Shown here one piece after another: positions 15,855 through 21,038 of a stretch of DNA of 23,656 nucleotides. Source of the DNA: a virus; IMG/VR virus record IMGVR_UViG_3300031834_000049, positions 1-23,656 of that record. One strand, written 5' to 3'. A program made the position numbers and the translations under genes. The notes beneath the pieces are model-generated. The model searched no databases. It saw only the letters and a program-made list of their open reading frames with translations, and was not told the origin of the DNA. Within the stretch, counting starts at the first letter, position 1. Each line of letters starts with the position of its first letter.

Positions 15855-16487
15855 ATGGCATGGACGACCGCCTATACGTTCGTCGCGAATAGTATTTTGA
15901 CTGCCGCGCAGATGAACACGAACGTCAAGGACAACACGACGGCTCTCCACACGGGCGCGTTCGAGCTGGCGTCGCAGCTGACAGGCGACTGGATGCAGGC
16001 AAGTTCTGCAACACAGTGGTCGCGCGTGCGGCCGTACCGTCCGTTGCTCTTGGCGGGGTACACGCCCGCCAGCAACGGCACGACTGTCGAGACAGACCTG
16101 ATGGGTCTTTCGCTGGTGGCGGGACTGTTGGGCACGGACGGGTGGGGACTTGAGGTCGTGGCGGCGGTTGCCTGTGCGAGCAGCGCGAACGCCAAGACGG
16201 TGCGGTTCAAACTTGGCACGACGACGGTATTCTCTATATCGATGCCGACGAATCAGGCGTACAGCCAAGTCATACGTGTGACCATCCTGCGGGTGACGGG
16301 CACATCGCAGATCATAGCGTATGAAATTACAGGACCTCCGGGGATCGGCGCGATTGTGACTTCGAGCACGGCGACATGCGCGGAGACGATGGCGAATGCT
16401 CTTGCGCTCAAATTCACGGGACAAGGCGGAGCGAGCAGCGAGATCACGCAACTGCTCATGACAGTAGGACTCATTCGGGTGCCGTAG
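15855..16487 (+). CDS. Virion structural protein, tail fibre-type
   Basis: A 210-residue protein. The N-terminal 'AWTTAYTFVANSILTAAQMNTNVKDNTTALH' segment (residues 2-32) is a short helical motif that I recognise as recurrent at the start of small phage tail fibre or adhesin proteins, where it probably drives trimerisation or attachment. Residues about 60-205 are beta-rich with alternating Val/Ile/Leu strands ('LSLVAGLLGTDGWGLEVVAAVACAS', 'TVFSISMPTNQAYSQVIRVTILRV') and look like a jelly-roll or TNF-like tip domain. The role as a host-contacting or decorative tail protein is inferred from position after the hub gene. A long hairpin lies inside it at 16041-16078. Confidence 0.55.
   Translation: MAWTTAYTFVANSILTAAQMNTNVKDNTTALHTGAFELASQLTGDWMQASSATQWSRVRPYRPLLLAGYTPASNGTTVETDLMGLSLVAGLLGTDGWGLEVVAAVACASSANAKTVRFKLGTTTVFSISMPTNQAYSQVIRVTILRVTGTSQIIAYEITGPPGIGAIVTSSTATCAETMANALALKFTGQGGASSEITQLLMTVGLIRVP
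16041..16078 (+). repeat. Long bulged hairpin inside the fibre-type gene
   Basis: CCGTTGCT (16041-16048) pairs with AGCAACGG (16071-16078), and after a 3-base bulge GGCGGG (16052-16057) pairs with CCCGCC (16065-16070), giving 14 base pairs around a 7-base loop. No T-run follows. Confidence 0.4.
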
Positions 16488-16524
16488 GACGGCAGAACGC
16501 GCATCTCGCGCAAAGGAGAGTGAC

Positions 16525-16956
16525 ATGGCAGGATTCGTATTCAACAGAGGTGGGTTCGAGCTGCTCGGTGGATCGCCAGGGTGCATCTGGACCACGGCGG
16601 CGATTCGGTTCCGGCTCCAGCCAACTGCACAGGGCGCGAACGACCTGGACGCCGACGTGATGACGGGACTGGGCAGCACCGAGGCCACGGCGACGATCAC
16701 TCCGGGATCGAAAGCGGGGCCAACGCTGGACGATGCCCTGGACCACGTGAAGTTCACGTCGGCTAACGCGGTGTTTTCTGGTGCGGCGCTCGCGATTGGG
16801 GCGTGCAATCGGATGCTCATCTTCCGATTTGACACGAATGATGGGGCGAGCGTGCCCATCGCCTACTGCGACATCACGCCCGTCACGCCCAATGGCGGTG
16901 ACGTGACGGTGACGATGGACGCCTTGGGCTGGTTCTACATGCAGCAGCACGCGTAA
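16525..16956 (+). CDS. Small virion structural protein, hypothetical
   Basis: A 143-residue protein with a good ribosome binding site (AAGGAGAG, 16513-16520). The N-terminal 'FVFNRGGFELLGGSPGCIWTTAAIRFRL' followed by a Ser/Thr/Ala-rich region, then 'MLIFRFDTNDGASVPIAYCDI' and 'VTVTMDALGWFYMQQ' at the C-terminus, resembles the small beta-sandwich proteins found in series behind tail hub genes. I cannot name a family with confidence. It is probably a tail-surface or fibre-associated protein because its neighbours on both sides are. Confidence 0.5.
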   Translation: MAGFVFNRGGFELLGGSPGCIWTTAAIRFRLQPTAQGANDLDADVMTGLGSTEATATITPGSKAGPTLDDALDHVKFTSANAVFSGAALAIGACNRMLIFRFDTNDGASVPIAYCDITPVTPNGGDVTVTMDALGWFYMQQHA

Positions 16957-16969
16957 TCGCGGAAGGTCG

Positions 16970-16996
16970 GGCCGGGTGGCATCGGGCCACTCGGCC
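16970..16996 (+). terminator. Strong GC-rich hairpin between two structural genes
   Basis: GGCCGGGTGGC (16970-16980) pairs with GCCACTCGGCC (16986-16996) over 11 bp, with one G-T pair and a 5-base loop, in the 72-bp gap after the 143-residue gene. There is no T-run (GGGGCGGGG follows), so it is more likely a 3' stabiliser or Rho-associated element than an intrinsic terminator. Confidence 0.4.
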
Positions 16997-17028
16997 GGGG
17001 CGGGGAGTGTGCGGGATGGAGACGTAGC

Positions 17029-17385
17029 ATGGCGATCACGCTGAGCACCGCCTACAGCACCAACGTCTCAGGGGGAAACCTCCCCGCTGCGTCCACCTTT
17101 ACGATTACCGGCATCACCGTTCCTTCTGACGCGACGGCCGCGCTCCTATTCATGCACGGGGGGTATGGCACGACGACCGGCGACACCCTTGACATCAGCA
17201 ATTTTGATGCGGACACCGACGACCATTTCACCTTCTTGGATGACGGGCGATTGGCTACAAGGTTGCATCCGCGACGATGGTGATGACCGTGGCATCGGGC
17301 GGGTATCAGGGCGGGGGTGGCCTTCGCGGTCAAGGCGGCGGAGGGCGGGGCCGTAGACAGTAACTTCATCTTCAGTCGGTGGTAA
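17029..17385 (+). pseudogene. Structural gene broken by two compensating single-base frameshifts
   Basis: ATG 17029 follows GGAG (17018-17021) and the frame runs to TGA 17281, giving only 84 residues whose last ones (RLATRLHPRRW) look like out-of-frame sequence. If one G is added to the GGG run at 17245-17247, the frame continues sensibly as 'GAIGYKVASATMVMTVASGGYQG'. If one G is removed from the GGGGG run at 17313-17317, it returns to the original frame as 'GVAFAVKAAEGG' then 'AVDSNFIFSRW' and stops at TAA 17383, 15 bases before the next gene. The repaired product would be 118 residues and beta-rich, like its neighbours. Either the assembly has two homopolymer errors or the gene is decayed. 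The function is unknown beyond a likely virion structural role. Confidence 0.65.
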
Positions 17386-17400
17386 CGAAGGGAATGACCG

Positions 17401-18246
17401 ATGGCTGACAACGTAGAAATCACGGCAGGCGCGGGCACACGCATCGCCACCGACGAAGTGACGCGCAACGCGATTGTCGAGCACCAGCAGATTGTCAAGA
17501 TTGGCCTCGGCGCGGAGGGCGCGCACGACCTCGTGGTGGACTCCGGCCAGCAGACGATGGCGAACTCGTTGCCGGTCGTGCTGGCGAGTGACCAATCGAC
17601 CCACCCGGTCACGGCTACCCTTGCAGCCGAGACGACGAAGGTCATCGGGACGGTCAACGTCGCTGCGACGCAAACGATTGCGGTCACGCAGGGCACGGCG
17701 GCGAACCTCAACATGACTGAGGCGAGTGCGTCGGCCATTCGCACCTCCGTGGAATTGCTTGACGACTCCGTGATCGCGGATAGCGCGGCGTTCGCCCCGA
17801 CGACGACGAAGGTGGTCATGGCCGGGTTCGAGATGGACGACGCCGCCACCGTACTCGTCCAGGAAGCGGACGCGGGCGCGGCGCGTATCACTCCCGACCG
17901 CAAGCAGATTGTCGTGCTGGGGGAGGCAGGTGCGAACTACGTGAGGGGCGGCGGGTCAAAGGCGGACACCACAGCGCAGTCGATCATGGCGGCATCCGGC
18001 GATGCGGCCATCTCGAATTACCTCTGCTGGTTCGCGTGCTACAACTCGTCCTCGACGAATACGTGGGTGGAAATCCGCGACGGCACCTCGACCGTTGTGC
18101 TCATCCTGCCGCTGCCCGCGTACGGTGGCGCGGTGTTTCAGCCATCGCATCCGATCAAGGGCACGGCCAACACCGCTTTCAACGCTTACTCGGGCGCGAG
18201 CGTGACGACCGCCTACTACTACGGTGGTGGATACAAGGGGATCTAA
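17401..18246 (+). CDS. Virion structural protein of the tail region
   Basis: A 281-residue protein. Residues about 1-60 end in 'MANSLPVVLASDQSTHPVTA', a motif I recognise as common in the N-terminal part of phage virion proteins attached to the tail ('SLPVVLASDQS'). It is followed by Thr/Val/Ala repeats ('GTVNVAATQTIAVTQGTAAN') and a C-terminal beta-rich domain with aromatic and Cys residues (NYLCWFACYNSSSTNTWVEIRDG, then LPAYGGAVFQPSHPIKGT), which looks like a jelly-roll. It is probably a tail-associated fibre or baseplate decoration; its partner is unknown. The stop overlaps the next start (TAATG at 18244-18248). Confidence 0.55.
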   Translation: MADNVEITAGAGTRIATDEVTRNAIVEHQQIVKIGLGAEGAHDLVVDSGQQTMANSLPVVLASDQSTHPVTATLAAETTKVIGTVNVAATQTIAVTQGTAANLNMTEASASAIRTSVELLDDSVIADSAAFAPTTTKVVMAGFEMDDAATVLVQEADAGAARITPDRKQIVVLGEAGANYVRGGGSKADTTAQSIMAASGDAAISNYLCWFACYNSSSTNTWVEIRDGTSTVVLILPLPAYGGAVFQPSHPIKGTANTAFNAYSGASVTTAYYYGGGYKGI

Positions 18247-18956
18247 TGCCATCCCTCGACTATACAGCGGCGTCTACGAACTGGCCGGGGTTCTGGGTCT
18301 GGTGCCTTGTGGACCTCTGGGGCGGCGGCGCGTCCGGTGGCGGATGCACAGCGGCCAATCCGCGTTACGGCGGTGGCGGGGCGGGCGGCTGTTACGTCAA
18401 GCATCTCGCGTCGGGCCTTACGCTCGGCACGAATTACGCGGTTGCCGTGGGGCAGACCAAGGCGGGCGTGTCCGCAGGAGCGGGTGGTCCTGGTAACGAC
18501 TCGACCTTCAACACAACGACAGCGGTGGCGAAGGGCGGACTGAACGGCGGGGCGCTGGATGCGGCGGACGGCGCAGGTGGCGGGGCAGGCGGCAGTACGG
18601 GATGCACGGGCAGCCTCATTGTCTCGGGCGGCGGTAATGGCGGCAACCGTTCCGGCACGAACTCCGGTGGCGGCGGCGGGTCAGCGGGTAGCACAGGCGC
18701 GGGTGGGAACGCCAATGGCATCACGCAGGGCGAGGCGACAGCCATCCGTCCTGCGGCCGGGTCTACCACGGACGGCGACGGCGCGGCCGGTCGTTCCTCT
18801 TCCGGTGCGGGAAACCCAGGCACCGTCTACGGTGGCGCGGGCGGTGGCGGGCGCACGACGTCGGCGTCTGCGCGAGCGGGCGGTAACGGCGCGGCGGGCT
18901 ACGGGCGCGTGTACTGGTCGCCGCCGACCAGCTTGCTCTGCTGTGGGTGTGGCTGA
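18246..18956 (+). CDS. Glycine-rich adhesin-like virion protein
   Basis: A 236-residue protein, starting at ATG 18246 in overlap with the previous stop; upstream in-frame codons lack a ribosome binding site. A short N-terminal domain (WVWCLVDLWGGGASGGG at about residues 17-33, then 'GGGGAGGCYVKHL' and 'LTLGTNYAVAVGQ') is typical of the phage glycine-rich domain in which strands lead into Gly loops. Residues about 80-225 are runs of GG/GGG separated by Ala, Ser, Asn and Thr. In phage S16-type adhesins such runs fold as a polyglycine-II sandwich with variable tips that bind the receptor; the same fold here is inference. The end is a short Cys-rich tail (SLLCCGCG), which is unusual. Confidence 0.6.
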   Translation: MPSLDYTAASTNWPGFWVWCLVDLWGGGASGGGCTAANPRYGGGGAGGCYVKHLASGLTLGTNYAVAVGQTKAGVSAGAGGPGNDSTFNTTTAVAKGGLNGGALDAADGAGGGAGGSTGCTGSLIVSGGGNGGNRSGTNSGGGGGSAGSTGAGGNANGITQGEATAIRPAAGSTTDGDGAAGRSSSGAGNPGTVYGGAGGGGRTTSASARAGGNGAAGYGRVYWSPPTSLLCCGCG

Positions 18957-19384
18957 TGGCTGAACTCGCAACGGCAACCGGCGTGCTCGTGCTGCTGATG
19001 GACCACGACCAGACGGCGTCCACGAGCCTCAAGCGCGACGGTCGCTACAAGCGCGGAGACATCGTGGCGGTCTATCCGCCGGGCAAGACGTACTGGCGCC
19101 CGCCCGCCGAGCCGTGGCTGTTCGTGGAAGTGACCGGCACGATCCCGTTCTCATTCGCGCAGGTCAAGGCGCGGTATGAGCAGATGGAGCGCGTCGGGGC
19201 GTTCGACCCCGAGACGGGCGACGTCAAGACGCGGCCCATCCGACGTCGCGTGTTCCACGTGAACCTCGACGCCTTGCCACTGGCAGTGCGGAACGCGCTG
19301 GCGACCGACCGCTACGTGTCGGTGCCGTGGACGGCGGTGCGGGCCTACATTCGCAACAAGGTCACGAACGAGACCGAAGGATGA
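18956..19384 (+). CDS. Hypothetical protein of the tail region
   Basis: A 142-residue protein with its ATG at 18956 overlapping the previous stop (TGATG). The central part (residues about 16-60, 'DHDQTASTSLKRDGRYKRGDIVAVYPPGKTYW' type pattern, then 'EPWLFVEVTG') looks like a small beta-barrel, and the second half is a helix-strand stretch rich in Arg (RPIRRRVFHVNLDALP). I do not recognise a family. The position between the glycine-rich protein and the beta-helix protein, with an ATGA overlap at the end, implies the same transcript and a virion or assembly role. Confidence 0.5.
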   Translation: MAELATATGVLVLLMDHDQTASTSLKRDGRYKRGDIVAVYPPGKTYWRPPAEPWLFVEVTGTIPFSFAQVKARYEQMERVGAFDPETGDVKTRPIRRRVFHVNLDALPLAVRNALATDRYVSVPWTAVRAYIRNKVTNETEG

Positions 19385-20439
19385 TCACCTACTACGTGGA
19401 CTGCGATGCGGCGGGCGGGGGCGACGGGAGCGTTGGCTCGCCGTACGACGCGCTCTCCGCAGCGGAGGCCGCGCAGAATGGCACGTTCACCGACGTCATC
19501 CGCTTCCTCTGTTCCGCCAGCGCGGGCGGCAAGGACACCGTGGGGACGTTCGTCTGGGGCGGCGACCAGACGGCGGCGTACTACCTGCTCATTCAGGCGG
19601 CAGACGGGCATCGCGCGAGCGAGGCGTGGAACCCCAATATCTACGGCATCGAGATCAGTGGCTCGGCTGTGAACTGCATCTCGATTGGAGACGACTACTG
19701 CCGCGTGGATGGCATCCAAGGGCGCGTCACTGCGTCCACGGGCAACTACAACGGCTGCTTCGTCACGTCCACCAACCAGTCTGCGACGAACCGCGTGGAC
19801 TTCACGAACCTGCTGGCGCTCGGCCCGGTATCTGACAACACCTACAGCTTCACCTGCTACAACAATGCCGACCCTGACGGGGTCATGAACCTCGTGAACT
19901 GCGTCGGGCGCATAGTCACGACGACGGACTCCAATCGCGCCTGCGTGTCATCGTCGGGAACCACGCTGAACCTCTACAACTGCATCTTCATCGGCGGGCA
20001 ATCCGCCGTGGAGTCGAGGGCAGTTGGCGTCGTGAACTGCCGCAACGTCTATGCGGCGGGGTCGGGCAATGAGGCGTTCTACCGCCGCGACACCGCGACG
20101 CTGAATAAAGTCAACTGCGCGTCCAGCGACGGCACGGCCGACGACACCGACGCCTACACGACCGCGTCGAACTGCCTCGTCAACGTGCCGCTGGACGCGA
20201 CGACCCTGCTCGACCCGCTGAACGCGACGGTACTGAGCCGCGACTATCACCTCGCGGGCGTGGATTCGGACCTCTACGGGGCGGGCGTGGCGCCCGGAGG
20301 ATCGGACCCGCTTAACTACACCACGGACATCGATGGCGACACCATCGGCGTCGGGGGTCGCTACGACATCGGCGTGGACTGGTACAGCACGGGTGAAGCA
20401 CCGCCCGACAGCAATTTCTTCTTCTATTCGTACTTCTAG
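19381..20439 (+). CDS. Right-handed beta-helix-like tail spike/fibre protein
   Basis: A 352-residue protein starting in an ATGA overlap. It opens with 'YYVDCDAAGGGDGSVGSPYDALSAA' (residues 4-28), the usual entry motif of pectate-lyase-like beta-helix proteins. Repeated short strands follow with Asn, Cys and Gly at turns ('VNCISIGDDYCRVDGIQG', 'MNLVNCVGRIV', 'LNLYNCIFIGG', 'VVNCRNVYAAG'). It ends with a 'YGAGVAPGG ... DIDGDTIGVGGRYDIGVDWY' segment typical of the C-terminal cap of such proteins. Beta-helix proteins on phage tails bind or cut host polysaccharide. I see no catalytic signature, so it may be a binding protein only. Cys residues are frequent for a virion protein. Confidence 0.6.
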   Translation: MITYYVDCDAAGGGDGSVGSPYDALSAAEAAQNGTFTDVIRFLCSASAGGKDTVGTFVWGGDQTAAYYLLIQAADGHRASEAWNPNIYGIEISGSAVNCISIGDDYCRVDGIQGRVTASTGNYNGCFVTSTNQSATNRVDFTNLLALGPVSDNTYSFTCYNNADPDGVMNLVNCVGRIVTTTDSNRACVSSSGTTLNLYNCIFIGGQSAVESRAVGVVNCRNVYAAGSGNEAFYRRDTATLNKVNCASSDGTADDTDAYTTASNCLVNVPLDATTLLDPLNATVLSRDYHLAGVDSDLYGAGVAPGGSDPLNYTTDIDGDTIGVGGRYDIGVDWYSTGEAPPDSNFFFYSYF

Positions 20440-20450
20440 GAGCGTGCCCG

Positions 20451-20549
20451 ATGAGTCTGCTACTGTTGCTGCGTTCGCCGACCATCGGGGAATCCGTGAT
20501 GAAGGTCTATCGGCGCATGGCGGCGTGGTTCACACATCTGCGCCGGTAG
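20451..20549 (+). CDS. Possible 32-residue basic membrane-type small protein
   Basis: ATG 20451 follows AGGAG (20438-20442) by 8 bases and runs to TAG 20547. The product begins with Met-Ser, five Leu and an Arg, then a helix rich in Val, Ala and aromatic residues, with a basic end (THLRR). It fills the gap between two larger genes with correct spacing on both sides. Its small size makes the call uncertain; it could equally be a leader for the next gene. No family is known. Confidence 0.45.
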   Translation: MSLLLLLRSPTIGESVMKVYRRMAAWFTHLRR

Positions 20550-20567
20550 GCGCGAAGGAGGTTCGTG

Positions 20568-21032
20568 ATGGGTCGGATGTATGTTGCTCCTCTCAGTGCG
20601 CTGTCGGTGGCGGTGGTTGCCGAACTGTGGGCGATCACGGCTCCGGCGGATTCCGCCGTTGTGCTGCATGAGGTTGTCATCACGCAGGACACGAGCGAGA
20701 CGACCGAGCAGTTGCCCATTCAGATTTTCCGCACGGCGACGGACCAGAGCGCGAAGGGCACCGGGGTCACGCCCGCTCCTCTGAATGCGGGAGATGCGGC
20801 GTATGGCGGGACCGTGCGGCGCTACATCGTGACAGGGGACACGTTTGCCACGGTGACGACGCTGCTGTTCCGTCAGTCGCAGAACGTCTTGGGTGGTTGG
20901 CACTGGCTGTTCACACCAGAGACGCGCCCGGTCATCAGTCCGAGTACGCACATGATTATCAAGTTGGACGCCGCGCCCACGGCAGCGCTCCCCATCAGCG
21001 GCTACGTCGTGTTCGAGGAAATCGGAGGCTAA
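20568..21032 (+). CDS. Small virion structural protein
   Basis: A 154-residue protein starting at ATG 20568 (AAGGAGG at 20555-20561, 6 bases upstream); the adjacent in-frame GTG at 20565 is less well spaced. The opening 'GRMYVAPLSALSVAVVAELWAITAPADSAVVLHEVVITQ' is a beta-rich pattern that I recognise from small phage proteins encoded near tail fibres. Later 'GDTFATVTTLLFRQSQNVLGGWHWLFTPE' and 'HMIIKLDAAP' strands complete a likely jelly-roll. The last residues (YVVFEEIGG) contain the ATCGGAGG (21021-21028) that serves as ribosome binding site for the repeat protein, so expression of the two is linked. Confidence 0.55.
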   Translation: MGRMYVAPLSALSVAVVAELWAITAPADSAVVLHEVVITQDTSETTEQLPIQIFRTATDQSAKGTGVTPAPLNAGDAAYGGTVRRYIVTGDTFATVTTLLFRQSQNVLGGWHWLFTPETRPVISPSTHMIIKLDAAPTAALPISGYVVFEEIGG

Positions 21033-21038
21033 CGACCC

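Noticed and set aside
15684-16859. 391-codon open frame on the minus strand
   Set aside because: It spans the opposite strand of three good plus-strand genes with their own ribosome binding sites, and its composition (Arg/His/Pro) is that of a shadow.
17165-17356. Overlapping 63-residue frame in the broken gene
   Set aside because: Arg-rich, without ribosome binding site; the frame reconstruction with two single-G changes explains the region better.
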